From: Pedobacter sp. BMA
Lineage (GTDB): Bacteria; Bacteroidota; Bacteroidia; Sphingobacteriales; Sphingobacteriaceae
DNA: 64,000 nt
Reading direction: 5' to 3'
Assembly (NCBI RefSeq): GCF_001027745.1
Contig: NZ_LECU01000002.1
Coordinates: 1 to 64,000 of the forward strand
Shown here: positions 1 through 8,603 of the stretch, piece after piece
How the letters are laid out: each line of letters starts with the position of its first letter
Position numbering within the stretch: position 1 is the stretch's first letter
Made by a program: the position numbers and the translations under genes
The notes under the pieces: generated by a model
The model's input: only the letters and a program-made list of their open reading frames with translations
Told to the model about the DNA's origin: nothing
Database searches by the model: none

Positions 1-687
1 GGTTATGACAGGTTCTCTTACGGACACGCAGGTTTAGAATTTGCTTTGGGAAGTAAAGAAAAACCACAATTACAAAACTACAGTTCATTAGCTGCTTTAA
101 ACAAATCAACAGCAGAAGAAAGTGCTGAATTAAGAAGAGCATTATCTACTGCTGAAGAAAATGCAGCCAGAGACAGAGCACAATATGCTAAAGATCTTGC
201 TGATGATGATAACGATGGTGTAGCAAATAAATTTGACAAATGCCCTGGAACAGCATCAGGTACTGTTGTAGATGGTTCAGGATGTCCGTTAGCTGCTCCA
301 ACAACAAAAGTGATTAAAGAAACTACCGTAATTACTGAGGCAGATCGTAAAGTAGTTAGAGATGCCATTTCTAATTTAGAATTCGATTTAGGTAAATCAA
401 CTATCCGTTCTAAATCATTCTCAACTTTAAACAGAGTAGCCGGATTATTGGTAGAGAAAAACTTTAGCTTAAAATTAGCTGGTCACACAGATAACACTGG
501 TGGCAGAGAATTAAACTTACGTTTATCTAAAGAAAGAGCTGAATCAGTAAAAGCTTATTTAGTATCTCAAGGTGCTAATGCATCAAGAATTGAAGCTACT
601 GGTTACGGACCTGATCAACCAATTGCAACTAACAAAACTGCAGCTGGTCGTCAAGAAAACCGTCGTGTTGAGTTTACTTTATACTAG
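1..687 (+). CDS. OmpA-family outer membrane protein, C-terminal part
   Basis: The frame is open from the first base of the window, so this is the end of a longer protein whose N-terminal part, probably a beta-barrel, lies outside. The visible part has a calcium-binding thrombospondin type 3-like repeat (DDDNDGVANKFDKCPG) ending in a Cys pair, then a full OmpA C-terminal peptidoglycan-binding domain with the family motifs GHTDNTG, LSKERAESVKAYL and NRRVEF. It should tether the outer membrane to peptidoglycan. A TTG at 46 could be read as a start, but the coding sequence clearly continues upstream. A strong terminator follows the stop codon. Confidence 0.93.
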   Translation, partial: GYDRFSYGHAGLEFALGSKEKPQLQNYSSLAALNKSTAEESAELRRALSTAEENAARDRAQYAKDLADDDNDGVANKFDKCPGTASGTVVDGSGCPLAAPTTKVIKETTVITEADRKVVRDAISNLEFDLGKSTIRSKSFSTLNRVAGLLVEKNFSLKLAGHTDNTGGRELNLRLSKERAESVKAYLVSQGANASRIEATGYGPDQPIATNKTAAGRQENRRVEFTLY

Positions 688-708
688 TCGTTAATTAAAC
701 GATAATGA

Positions 709-750
709 TAAATGCCCCGATGAAGTTCTGCTTCGTCGGGGCATTTTGTT
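709..750 (+). terminator. Intrinsic terminator after the OmpA-family gene
   Basis: A GC-rich stem (AATGCCCCGA pairing with TCGGGGCATT, extended through TGAAG/CTTCG) with a short loop is followed by TTTTGTTTT. It lies 22 bases after the stop codon. Confidence 0.85.
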
Positions 751-778
751 TTACCGCCAGGCAGGTATGATTGATATG

Positions 779-910
779 TGCGTAGATCGCCGTGATCAGC
801 GGGAAATTGTCAATATAATATTCCGTCGAATGATGTCCCGCAGATTAATGAGATGCATGCAGACTTGTATTGGTTATCTGCGGAAATCAGAGTGATCAGC
901 GGGAGGTTAT
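779..910. repeat. Degenerate interspersed repeat, two copies plus an inverted piece
   Basis: The 13-base word GTGATCAGCGGGA occurs at 792-804 and 892-904, exactly 100 bases apart. ATCTGCGGAA at 877-886 is nearly repeated in inverted orientation by TCCCGCAGAT at 836-845. The gap 688-939 has no plausible gene. The look is that of short intergenic repeats that accumulate in Bacteroidota chromosomes; family membership is inference. Confidence 0.5.
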
Positions 911-939
911 ATGCGCAATCTAAAAACGAAAGTAAAAAA

Positions 940-2289
940 CTAAAGCAGTAATCTGCTGGCCAGTCCCAATATCAGTAAGAACCCAAAAACATCAGTAAAT
1001 GTAGTGATGATGATGGATGAGGCGATAGCCGGATCGATACCCACCCGCTTTAAAATCAACGGGATCCCCGCTCCTGTTATACCTGCAATCAGCAAATTTC
1101 CCGTCATGGCTAAAAAGATCACCAAGCCAAGCAGTGGGTTCCCATCGAAAAACCAGGCGAAGCCAAAAACAATTAAGCCATTTGCTGCACCATTAATCAG
1201 CCCTACTGTAAACTCTTTTAAAACTGTTCGGTAAGCTTGTTTATCCGTTAAATCATATAGTGAAATACGCCTTACAGTTACTGCCAGGGCTTGTGTAGCC
1301 GCATTGCCGCCCATGCCAGCAATGATGGTCATGTAAGCCGCTAATGATGGGATTAGTTTTATTGTAGGGTCAAAATAGCGCACAACTGATGAGGCCAGAA
1401 ATGCGGTGCCCAGGTTAATGATCAACCAGGGCAAGCGGGATTTCACTGCTTCAATCCAGTTACCGCTTAGTTCTTCATCTTCCGAAACCCCTGAAATTTT
1501 GAGGATATCTTCGGTACTTTCCGCTTCCATCACGTCGATAACATCATCGAAAGTTACCCTGCCGAGCAGCTTTTGGTTATCATCAATTACCGGAATACTG
1601 GTGAGGTTATATTGAGAAATCAGATTGGCAACTTCTTCCTGATCGGTAGATGGATGCACATATACGGCATCTATTTTAACCAGTTCAGTAATTTTGGCAT
1701 TGTGTTTTGCCTTAATGATATCCTTAAGCGAAACTATTCCCTTGAAAACTTCTGCGTCATCAACAACATAAATAGTGTAAAACTCCTCCATTTCCTCACT
1801 TTGGCGGATAATCTCATCAATCGCATCCTTTTTAGTGAGGTTGATGTTTACGCAGATGAGCTCGGTGTTCATCAAACCACCTGCGGTTTTCTCGTCGTAG
1901 GTTAAAAGGTTCCTGATTTCTGTTGCATGTTCATCCTGCAGATCTTCTAAAATTTCATTCTGCTCATGGTCTTCGAGCTGGGAAATAATATCGGTTGCAT
2001 CATCATAATCCAGTTCTTCGATTACTTCGGTACGCTTATCGGGATGAAGCTGAAACAGTAAATCTTCAGGGTGAGATTCCTCATCCATTTCAGAGATGAT
2101 CTCTGATGCAGTTTCTGCAGGCAGCAAATTAATAATATGCTGTTGTTGTGACTTATCTAAACGCTCGAAGAGAATGGCGATTTCAGAGGCATGATACTCA
2201 TCTAAAACCTCTTTTAAGATCTCATCACCAGCTAAGATGGCATTTTTAACTTTAAGTACGTCGCTTTTATCTATTTCGAATGATTGCAT
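940..2289 (-). CDS. mgtE: Magnesium transporter MgtE
   Basis: This 449-residue protein has the MgtE architecture: a helical N-terminal domain (about residues 30-130, with repeated acidic DxxDxxxII segments), two CBS domains (about 135-260) that sense cytoplasmic Mg2+ and gate the channel in characterised homologues, and a C-terminal membrane domain with about five helices carrying the signature GMGGNAATQ. It should import Mg2+ through the inner membrane. Length is normal for the family. It lies 120 bases downstream of corA on the same strand, so two unrelated Mg2+ transporters sit together. No Mg2+ riboswitch is apparent in the gap. Confidence 0.95.
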   Translation of the reverse strand: MQSFEIDKSDVLKVKNAILAGDEILKEVLDEYHASEIAILFERLDKSQQQHIINLLPAETASEIISEMDEESHPEDLLFQLHPDKRTEVIEELDYDDATDIISQLEDHEQNEILEDLQDEHATEIRNLLTYDEKTAGGLMNTELICVNINLTKKDAIDEIIRQSEEMEEFYTIYVVDDAEVFKGIVSLKDIIKAKHNAKITELVKIDAVYVHPSTDQEEVANLISQYNLTSIPVIDDNQKLLGRVTFDDVIDVMEAESTEDILKISGVSEDEELSGNWIEAVKSRLPWLIINLGTAFLASSVVRYFDPTIKLIPSLAAYMTIIAGMGGNAATQALAVTVRRISLYDLTDKQAYRTVLKEFTVGLINGAANGLIVFGFAWFFDGNPLLGLVIFLAMTGNLLIAGITGAGIPLILKRVGIDPAIASSIIITTFTDVFGFLLILGLASRLLL

Positions 2290-2409
2290 CTTTTTATATA
2301 ACCAATTTTAGCCAGGGGTGCATGCTACACCGTATATATGATACAGCGCAAAACACCTTATTTACCTTTAATATAGCTAAAATTAGGCACAATAAATAGA
2401 AAAAGAGAT

Positions 2410-3531
2410 TTATTTAAACCATCCCTTACGCCAGAAGTAAATTACCTGCACAACTGCGATTACACCCATCACAACCCAGGTCCAGAAATAACCATGGGGA
2501 CTGTAGAGCTCCGGCATATTATCGGGCATGATTTTACCGGTTGCCGGGTCTTCACGACTAAAGTTCATCCCATAAATACCAGCAATAAATGTCAGTGGGA
2601 TGAAGATGGAGGAAATGATCGTTAGTACCTTCATGATCTCATTCATCCGATTACTGGTAATAGAAAGGTTCATGTCGATATTCGCAGATGCAATCTCTTT
2701 AAGCGATTCAATAAAATCAATGATCTGGATGCAATGATCGTAGGCATCCTTCATATAGGTTTTCGTCAAATCAGAGATTAATGGGCTATCGGTTCTGATG
2801 ATGTCATTGAGCTTATCACGTTCCGGCCAGGCCACTTTTCTGATTGTAATGAGCGAACGCTTGATCGCCTGGGTATCGTACATGATGCGCCTGTCCGGGT
2901 GATCGTATAAACGGTCTTCAATGGCGTCGAGTTCCTCTCCCCAGAAATTGAGAAGCGCGAAATAATTATCCACAATGACATCCATAATGGCATACATTAA
3001 ATAACTGCTCCCACCGATACGGATATTTCCTTTGCCCAGTTCAAGCCGCTTTCTTACGGGCTCGAAGCAATCTTCATAGGTTTCCTGAAAAGTGATCAGG
3101 GTACGTTCTGAGAGAATAAATGAAATCTGATCGTTGGTTAAAACATCTTCGTTATTCAGATACAAATGCCGGCTAACCGCAAAAATGTACTTGTCGTTAT
3201 CATATTCATCAAGCTTAGGCCGTTGGTAAGAACTTGTAATGTCTTCCAGAACCAGCCGGCTGATATCGAGTTTGGCATATAGTGTCTCGAAAATACTGGC
3301 GTCACCCAATCCCTTAATATCAAACCAATAGTAAAAGCTTTTGTCCTGTACCAGTTTATCTATATTATTGATGTTTTGCAACTCCTCTTTTTTATAGCTT
3401 TTGTCGCTATAGGTATGAAGGACTATTTTAGGTTTAAGCGCATCATCATCAATGGCATATAACCCCGGACTGGTTCCGGGTGCAGGAACGTTATAATGTT
3501 TGTGCCGATTACGTGGTTTGTTTTTACCCAT
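2410..3531 (-). CDS. corA: Magnesium/cobalt transport protein CorA
   Basis: This 373-residue protein has a long cytoplasmic N-terminal domain, a stalk helix and two C-terminal membrane helices. The CorA signature GMNF is at residues 321-324, at the end of the first helix, followed by an acidic periplasmic loop and the final helix before a basic C-terminus (WRKGWFK). It should form a pentameric Mg2+/Co2+ channel in the inner membrane. The start codon comes 3 bases after the stop of the WbqC-like gene, so the two are probably cotranscribed, with mgtE following. The N-terminal ~30 residues are basic and poorly conserved in appearance. Confidence 0.95.
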   Translation of the reverse strand: MGKNKPRNRHKHYNVPAPGTSPGLYAIDDDALKPKIVLHTYSDKSYKKEELQNINNIDKLVQDKSFYYWFDIKGLGDASIFETLYAKLDISRLVLEDITSSYQRPKLDEYDNDKYIFAVSRHLYLNNEDVLTNDQISFILSERTLITFQETYEDCFEPVRKRLELGKGNIRIGGSSYLMYAIMDVIVDNYFALLNFWGEELDAIEDRLYDHPDRRIMYDTQAIKRSLITIRKVAWPERDKLNDIIRTDSPLISDLTKTYMKDAYDHCIQIIDFIESLKEIASANIDMNLSITSNRMNEIMKVLTIISSIFIPLTFIAGIYGMNFSREDPATGKIMPDNMPELYSPHGYFWTWVVMGVIAVVQVIYFWRKGWFK

Positions 3532-3534
3532 AAC

Positions 3535-4146
3535 TTATAAATATAACCGGGCTTGCGGGCCCTGATTAAATAACAAATCTACGATACTTAAGTTGGGTAA
3601 AAACTGATGTTTATCTTCAAAAACCTGATAATAGGGTTTGTTACAGGTTAGCTCGTCCGCTTTTTTAGGATTCATGGCCATTCTGAAATCAATTCCTTCC
3701 CCTATTTCAGTTTCGTAGGATGTAGTGGTATTGAGGCTAATGTTCAGTTTAAGTTTTTTATTCAACCATTCCAGAAGCTGAATGTTATAGTCGAACAGGT
3801 ACTCAAACTTGTTTGTATAAAATACAGACAGCTCATCCTCATAATATTCAAAATAAGCGGAACTTCGATAGCAGGTTTCCAGACTTAACCAATGTAGACG
3901 CTGCCAGTTGAAATCATAGCTAATCTTCACGTCTTTCATCGTCGTATGCGTTTTGGCTCCTTTTACCAATGGAACGGTTAAATCCAGCTTTCCATTTGGA
4001 GAATATATACTTGCCCGGTTTCTATAAGTTTGCTTCACCAGGTGTTCATGCTTTTCGATCAGGAAATCCTGCCCGGCCTGTTGCAATAAACTGAAATAAC
4101 CTACTGGAGGAAGATAAAATAAAGGAAGTATTGCTGTATTGTGCAT
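3535..4146 (-). CDS. WbqC-like family protein
   Basis: This 203-residue protein matches the WbqC-like family: an N-terminal PLFYLPPVGYFSLL segment, a central NRASIYSPNG...LTVPLVKG region and QRLHWLSLETCYRSSAYFEYY. The biochemical role of the family is not settled. Some members lie in O-antigen loci, and in Bacteroidota the gene is often found near envelope genes. It is the first gene of a probable unit with corA. It diverges from the acyltransferase at 4185 across a 38-base gap. Confidence 0.85.
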   Translation of the reverse strand: MHNTAILPLFYLPPVGYFSLLQQAGQDFLIEKHEHLVKQTYRNRASIYSPNGKLDLTVPLVKGAKTHTTMKDVKISYDFNWQRLHWLSLETCYRSSAYFEYYEDELSVFYTNKFEYLFDYNIQLLEWLNKKLKLNISLNTTTSYETEIGEGIDFRMAMNPKKADELTCNKPYYQVFEDKHQFLPNLSIVDLLFNQGPQARLYL

Positions 4147-4155
4147 TTGAAAATT

Positions 4156-4163
4156 TATGTTTG
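4156..4163 (+). promoter_or_regulatory. Bacteroidota-type -7 box (TATGTTTG)
   Basis: TATGTTTG fits TAnnTTTG and lies 21 bases before the acyltransferase start. A TTG at 4131-4133 is the nearest -33 candidate, with somewhat long spacing. Confidence 0.45.
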
Positions 4164-4184
4164 TAGCTGAAACGTTTAAAAATA

Positions 4185-5057
4185 ATGATTAAAAGAGGAT
4201 TTGCGCACCTGGGCGTATTTTTTTTATTTACGCTATCGCTGTTGCCATTGCCTATGCTCTTTTTCTTTGCAAGATTACTATATTATCTGCTTTATTACAT
4301 AATTGGGTACAGAAAAAAAGTAGTCAGGGAGAATTTAACCAATTCTTTTCCTGAAAAGTCTTCGAATGAAATCATTGTTATAGAGAAGGAATTCTTCAGA
4401 TTCCTTGCAGATCTCATTTTCGAAATCATCAAAATGTCTACCATTTCTGAAAAGGAAACCTTGAAACGGGTAAAGTTTACAGGGCTTGAGCTTTTGGAAG
4501 CACACTTCAAAGCCGGAAAAAGCGTATTGGCTTGTACGGGGCACTATGGGAATTGGGAGCTTGGCACACTTGCATTAGGGCTGAACATTTCTGCCAAAAC
4601 CCTGGTGATTTATAAGCCATTGAGTAATGAAATATTTGGCCTTTGGTTTGATAAGATGCGCACCAGGTATGGTAATATATTCATCGCTATGCGACAAACA
4701 TTGAGGGGGATGGCTACATATAAAAATGAACCCACATTGTTATGCTTCGCGAGTGATCAGGCTCCGGTAAAACACGAAACGAAGTATTTTGTCGATTTTC
4801 TTCATCAGCCTACTGCTGCACTTCTCGGCGTCGAAAAGATTGCGAAATCTACCGGGCGACCAATTTATTATTTCAAGGTTACAGTAGTTAAGCGAGGATA
4901 TTATCACGTAGAAGTTTTACCCATGTGCCTTAATCCAATGGAAATGGATGAATATGAAATTACCCACCTGCACTTTAAATTTTTAGAAAATATAATTAAT
5001 GAACATCCGCAATACTGGCTTTGGAGCCATAAACGCTGGAAGTTTAAACCCGAATAA
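4185..5057 (+). CDS. Lipid A biosynthesis-type lauroyl acyltransferase (LpxL/HtrB-like)
   Basis: This 290-residue protein begins with a hydrophobic anchor (FLFTLSLLPLPMLFFFARLLYY is the core region) and a short basic segment, as in the LpxL/HtrB family. The catalytic H-x4-E motif is in GHYGNWE around residue 119, followed by conserved ASDQAP and the C-terminal WLWSHKRWK. It should transfer a secondary acyl chain onto lipid A precursor at the inner membrane. Its stop codon overlaps the glycosyltransferase start by one base (TAATG), indicating coupling. Confidence 0.9.
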   Translation: MIKRGFAHLGVFFLFTLSLLPLPMLFFFARLLYYLLYYIIGYRKKVVRENLTNSFPEKSSNEIIVIEKEFFRFLADLIFEIIKMSTISEKETLKRVKFTGLELLEAHFKAGKSVLACTGHYGNWELGTLALGLNISAKTLVIYKPLSNEIFGLWFDKMRTRYGNIFIAMRQTLRGMATYKNEPTLLCFASDQAPVKHETKYFVDFLHQPTAALLGVEKIAKSTGRPIYYFKVTVVKRGYYHVEVLPMCLNPMEMDEYEITHLHFKFLENIINEHPQYWLWSHKRWKFKPE

Positions 5058-6076
5058 TGAGCATGAACCCATCTGTAGCTGTTGTCATTTTAAACTGGAA
5101 CGGTAAGGCATTTCTAGAACAATTTTTACCAGGTATACTTTTAAGCGAATATGATAACCTGCAGGTTGTTGTGGGCGATAACGGATCTACCGATGATTCT
5201 GTTGCTTTTTTGGAACAAAACTTTCCTGCGGTTAAGGTGCTTAAAAATGATTCAAACTACGGTTTTGCCGGCGGATATAACCAGGTTTTAGCACGGGTTG
5301 AGGCTGATTATTTCGTTCTCCTGAACTCCGACGTGGAAGTAACGCCAAACTGGATTAAGCCGGTAATTGATCTAATGGAAAATGATCCGGCTATTGCTGC
5401 TGCGCAGCCTAAGATAAAGTCGCAGTTGAGCAAAAATTATTTTGAATATGCTGGTGCCGCAGGTGGCTATCTGGATATTTATGCTTATCCTTTTTGCCGT
5501 GGAAGGCTTTTTAATGTGTACGAGCAAGACAAAGGACAATATAACCAGCAATCGGAGGTTTTCTGGGCAAGTGGCGCAGCATTTTTCATCAAGAGTAAAT
5601 GCTGGAAAGAAGCAGATGGCCTGGATGCCGATCTTTTTGCTCATATGGAGGAAATCGACCTTTGCTGGCGCTTAAAAAACATGGATTATAAGGTCGTGTA
5701 TTGTCCTGATGCTGAAGTTTTTCACGTGGGTGGCGGTACACTACAAACCGAAAACCCATTCAAAACCTATCTTAATTTTAGAAACAGTCTCATCATTATG
5801 CAGAAAAACCTGCCTGCAGGCGATGCGGTGTTCAGAATCACCATCCGTATGTGGATTGATTTTGTGGCTTGGTGGCACTTTCTTTTGTCAGGTAAACCAA
5901 AATTTACCCTCGCTGTAAGCAAGGGCCACTGGCATTTTATAAAGTCTATTGCGAAAACAAACAGAAAACGTAAATCCTTTCAAAAGCCATATCAGTCGCA
6001 TGCGGGTGTTTACGGCCACAGCATTGTTTGGTCATTCTTTATCAAAAAGATCAGGTATTTTTCGAAGCTTACTTAA
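5057..6076 (+). CDS. Glycosyltransferase family 2
   Basis: This 339-residue GT-A enzyme starts with VAVVILNWNG, followed by the nucleotide-binding DNGSTDDS and the metal-binding LNSDVEV (DxD-like). The acceptor region FAHMEEIDLCWRLK resembles rhamnosyl- and related transferases, with a weakly hydrophobic C-terminus that may touch the membrane. Substrate cannot be read from sequence. Translational coupling to the lipid A acyltransferase suggests a role in surface glycans or glycolipids. Its 3' end overlaps the convergent TlpA-like gene by 8 bases. Confidence 0.88.
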   Translation: MSMNPSVAVVILNWNGKAFLEQFLPGILLSEYDNLQVVVGDNGSTDDSVAFLEQNFPAVKVLKNDSNYGFAGGYNQVLARVEADYFVLLNSDVEVTPNWIKPVIDLMENDPAIAAAQPKIKSQLSKNYFEYAGAAGGYLDIYAYPFCRGRLFNVYEQDKGQYNQQSEVFWASGAAFFIKSKCWKEADGLDADLFAHMEEIDLCWRLKNMDYKVVYCPDAEVFHVGGGTLQTENPFKTYLNFRNSLIIMQKNLPAGDAVFRITIRMWIDFVAWWHFLLSGKPKFTLAVSKGHWHFIKSIAKTNRKRKSFQKPYQSHAGVYGHSIVWSFFIKKIRYFSKLT

Positions 6077-6788
6077 GCGCCAGCGTCTCATCTATTGATT
6101 TTTTGAGCCAATACATGGTATTTGAGGCAAGTCCTGATGCCGAAAAATGAATCTTACCCGTACCATCGATGATTACGTGAGTGGGATAGTATTTCAGGTT
6201 GTATTTTGTGGTGATGGACCTGCCGTTGTCGATGATGTGATAATCAAATGGATTTGTTTTAATGAATTCTTTCAGATCATACTTTTCATCAAGTGCAACA
6301 GCCAGGAAAACGACATTTTCATTGCCCTTATATGCTGCGACGAGTTCGTTTAACTGCGGGATCTCCTGTTTGCAGGGTGGACATTTGATAAACCAGAAAT
6401 TCAGCACCACAACTTTTCCATCTGCTTTGCGGAGGTCGCACTTGTTGCCGTTGATATCCGTAGCCTTAAATCCTGAAAACGCCTCCCCTTCTGTAAAACA
6501 ATCGCTTGCTTTCGGTTTCGGTCGCCTGGCAAAATAGGCTTGTTGTTGGGCTTCAGAAAGCTCATAAAGCAAATATTCAGGCTTTCCACTATCCGTAAAT
6601 GTCTGGCGGTTTTTTATCGCATACTTACCTGTTGATAACAACTTTCGCCACACGGAATAAGGATAAACGTTACCATCTTCAGCCCTGACAACGGATTGTT
6701 CATCCAGTTTATTTGTAGGATTGGTTTGGGCATTCACATTTGCCCAAAGTGTGGATAATAATAAAAAGAGAAGGGTTTTTTTGATCAT
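6069..6788 (-). CDS. TlpA-like periplasmic thiol-disulfide protein
   Basis: The mature part carries a redoxin/TlpA-type thioredoxin domain with a WFIKCPPCKQEIP active site (CPPC), cis-Pro region YYPTHVIID and a C-terminal helix. I place the start at 6788, because the protein then opens with a clean signal peptide (MIKKTLLFLLL...ANVNA). The longer frame to 6836 would add residues that overlap the end of aroQ and mask the signal. About 100 residues before the redoxin domain are variable. It probably reduces or delivers electrons in the periplasm; partner unknown. Length is 239 residues. Confidence 0.87.
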   Translation of the reverse strand: MIKKTLLFLLLSTLWANVNAQTNPTNKLDEQSVVRAEDGNVYPYSVWRKLLSTGKYAIKNRQTFTDSGKPEYLLYELSEAQQQAYFARRPKPKASDCFTEGEAFSGFKATDINGNKCDLRKADGKVVVLNFWFIKCPPCKQEIPQLNELVAAYKGNENVVFLAVALDEKYDLKEFIKTNPFDYHIIDNGRSITTKYNLKYYPTHVIIDGTGKIHFSASGLASNTMYWLKKSIDETLALK

Positions 6789-6792
6789 AATA

Positions 6793-7215
6793 TTATTTTT
6801 TAATGAGTAAGCTTTCCAGTGCCAGCCTATAGCCATTCATACCAAAGCCGGTTAGTACACCCTGGCAGTTTTTGCCTGTTAGCGAAACATGGCGATACTC
6901 TTCGCGAGCATAAATATTAGAGATGTGAACTTCAACTACTGGCGTTTTGATGGCTGCAATGGCATCGGCAAGTGCTACGGAAGTATGTGTATATCCACCA
7001 GCATTCAGTATGATACCATCATAGCTGAATCCAATTTCGTGAAGCTTATTAATTAATTCACCTTCTATATTGCTTTGAAAATATTCAATTTCAACATGTG
7101 CATAAATGGCTTTCAGTTCTCCGATATAATCCTCTATACTTGTATTTCCATAAATGGATGGTTCACGAACGCCTAGCAGATTTAAATTGGGGCCGTTTAT
7201 AATTTGTATTTTCAT
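6793..7215 (-). CDS. aroQ: Type II 3-dehydroquinate dehydratase
   Basis: This 140-residue enzyme is a normal-length type II dehydroquinase, which converts 3-dehydroquinate to 3-dehydroshikimate in the shikimate pathway. The opening IQIINGPNLNLLGVREPSIYG carries the catalytic Tyr and flexible-loop Arg. NAGGYTHTSVALADA and VEVHISN contain the substrate-binding and catalytic His residues. It lies 4 bases upstream of the TlpA-like gene start on the same strand and diverges from xerD, with a direct repeat in the gap. Confidence 0.95.
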   Translation of the reverse strand: MKIQIINGPNLNLLGVREPSIYGNTSIEDYIGELKAIYAHVEIEYFQSNIEGELINKLHEIGFSYDGIILNAGGYTHTSVALADAIAAIKTPVVEVHISNIYAREEYRHVSLTGKNCQGVLTGFGMNGYRLALESLLIKK

Positions 7216-7219
7216 GAAT

Positions 7220-7248
7220 TTGCAACGCTAAAAATTGTAACGCTGCAA
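7220..7248. promoter_or_regulatory. Short direct repeat between divergent aroQ and xerD
   Basis: TTGCAACGCT (7220-7229) and TTGTAACGCT (7235-7244) are 9/10 identical with a 15-base period, and the outer TTGCA/TGCAA is inverted. It lies where both promoters must sit. An operator role is only a guess. Confidence 0.3.
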
Positions 7249-7275
7249 TGTTATAAAAAAATCTTAAATAAAAAC

Positions 7276-8175
7276 ATGCTTTGGCAATCATATATTAAGG
7301 GATTTAGTGCTTATTTGAAGTTGGAGCGTTCGCTTTCAAAAAATTCAATACACGCTTACCTCACTGATGTGGATAAACTTACTCAGTATTTTGCGTCTGT
7401 TGGTTTATCGCCAGCTTTGAACGACATAACTCCATCTCACCTTAAGTCCTTTATCTCCTGGCTAAATGAGCTTGGTATGCTGGCCAGTACACAAGCAAGG
7501 GTAATATCGGGGTTAAAAGCATTTTTTACTTATCTATTAATTGAAGAGGAAATAGCGCTTGATCCGACTGCTTTGATTGAAGCACCTAAAATTACCCGTA
7601 AGCTCCCCGATACGTTGAACCTGATGGAGATCAATCAACTGATCGATGCCATAGATGCCTCGAGGCCGGAAGGCATGCGAAATAAAGCAATATTGGAAGT
7701 ACTGTATGGCTGTGGCTTGCGTGTGAGCGAATTGACAGAGCTCAGGATTTCAAATCTCTACCGCCAGATTGAATTTATTAAGATTGTAGGAAAGGGAAAC
7801 AAGGAACGCCTGGTGCCGATTGGCGGTGTCGCACTGAAGCTGCTCGACATTTACCTGCATCAGGTTCGGGTACACGCCAAAGTAAAAAAAGGAAGTGAAG
7901 ACTATATATTCTTGAACCGTTTTGGTGCCAAGCTTTCCAGAATAACTGTGTTTACCATGATAAAAGGCCTGGCAAGCGCTGTAGGCCTTAAAAAAACCAT
8001 CAGCCCTCATACCCTTCGGCATTCCTTTGCAACGCACCTGATTGAAGGAGGAGCTGACTTAAGGGCGGTACAGGAAATGCTCGGGCATTCCAGCATCACT
8101 ACAACAGAAATCTATACTCATCTGGACCGGGATTACCTTCGGGAGGTCGTGACACAGTTTCATCCGCGATCGTAG
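7276..8175 (+). CDS. xerD: Tyrosine recombinase XerD
   Basis: This 299-residue protein has an N-terminal SAM-like core-binding domain (about 1-90) and a C-terminal catalytic domain. It has the conserved Arg in GCGLRVSEL, the Lys hairpin GKGNKERLVPIG, HTLRHSFATHL (H-x-x-R) and the nucleophilic Tyr in TTTEIYTHLD. With XerC it should resolve chromosome dimers at dif. The start at 7276 (MLWQSYIKGF) aligns with the family; the upstream extension to 7204 would be antisense to the aroQ start. It is a chromosomal housekeeping recombinase, since no mobile-element features flank it. Confidence 0.92.
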   Translation: MLWQSYIKGFSAYLKLERSLSKNSIHAYLTDVDKLTQYFASVGLSPALNDITPSHLKSFISWLNELGMLASTQARVISGLKAFFTYLLIEEEIALDPTALIEAPKITRKLPDTLNLMEINQLIDAIDASRPEGMRNKAILEVLYGCGLRVSELTELRISNLYRQIEFIKIVGKGNKERLVPIGGVALKLLDIYLHQVRVHAKVKKGSEDYIFLNRFGAKLSRITVFTMIKGLASAVGLKKTISPHTLRHSFATHLIEGGADLRAVQEMLGHSSITTTEIYTHLDRDYLREVVTQFHPRS

Positions 8176-8187
8176 CCGGCACAAATG

Positions 8188-8222
8188 CAAAAAGGGCTCT
8201 GGCATACCAGAACCCTTTTTGT
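8188..8222 (+). terminator. Bidirectional terminator between xerD and the Hc1-like gene
   Basis: AAAAAGGGCTCTGG and CCAGAACCCTTTTT form a stem with a short loop. The A-run on one side and T-run on the other allow use on both strands, fitting two convergent genes. Confidence 0.8.
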
Positions 8223-8239
8223 TTCATACTCGCGAAATA

Positions 8240-8419
8240 TTATTTTCCAGAGTTTTTCTTGTCAGTTACTTCTGCACGGATTTCTTGTGCTAAAACTTTA
8301 AGATCTTGCATTGCTTTACGCACACGAGTACCAGCAGCTGCATTGCCAGCATTATAAAATTTTTCTACATCTGCTTCGATAGCAGCAACAGCAGCTTTAA
8401 CTTTTGAGAATTTTTCCAT
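8240..8419 (-). CDS. Histone H1-like (Hc1-type) small DNA-binding protein
   Basis: This 59-residue frame translates to MEKFSKVKAAVAAIEADVEK followed by FYNAGNAAAGTRVRKAMQDL and a Lys-rich end (EVTDKKNSGK). The pattern FYN-x-GN-x-AAGTRVRKAMQ-x-LK is typical of the small Hc1/histone H1-like proteins of Bacteroidota, thought to bind and compact DNA. It is one long predicted helical segment rich in Ala, Lys and Glu. It faces xerD across a bidirectional terminator. An upstream gap of about 180 bases holds its promoter, which I cannot pinpoint. The identification is by pattern recognition; the role is known only by family. Confidence 0.82.
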   Translation of the reverse strand: MEKFSKVKAAVAAIEADVEKFYNAGNAAAGTRVRKAMQDLKVLAQEIRAEVTDKKNSGK

Positions 8420-8603
8420 CGCTAATTGATGTTTTTAAAGGTTTAAAAAATTTATTTTTGTTCAATTATACATATTTACTCCGAATTAACAACAGAATGC
8501 AAATATTAATTTAAAATAAGTTTTGCACATTTTCACAAGTCAAAAATGCCGTGGAAATATAGCAGGACTATTTTTTTAAATTTTATGGCCAAATTTCTGT
8601 CTT

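Noticed and set aside
78..368. Antisense frame inside the OmpA-family gene, and many similar antisense frames across the window
   Set aside because: They lie fully inside well-supported genes on the other strand, show no family motifs and have compositions expected from complement codons.
7276..8175. Tyrosine recombinase as a sign of an integrated element
   Set aside because: It is a full-length XerD next to aroQ, with no attachment repeats, excisionase or cargo genes around it.
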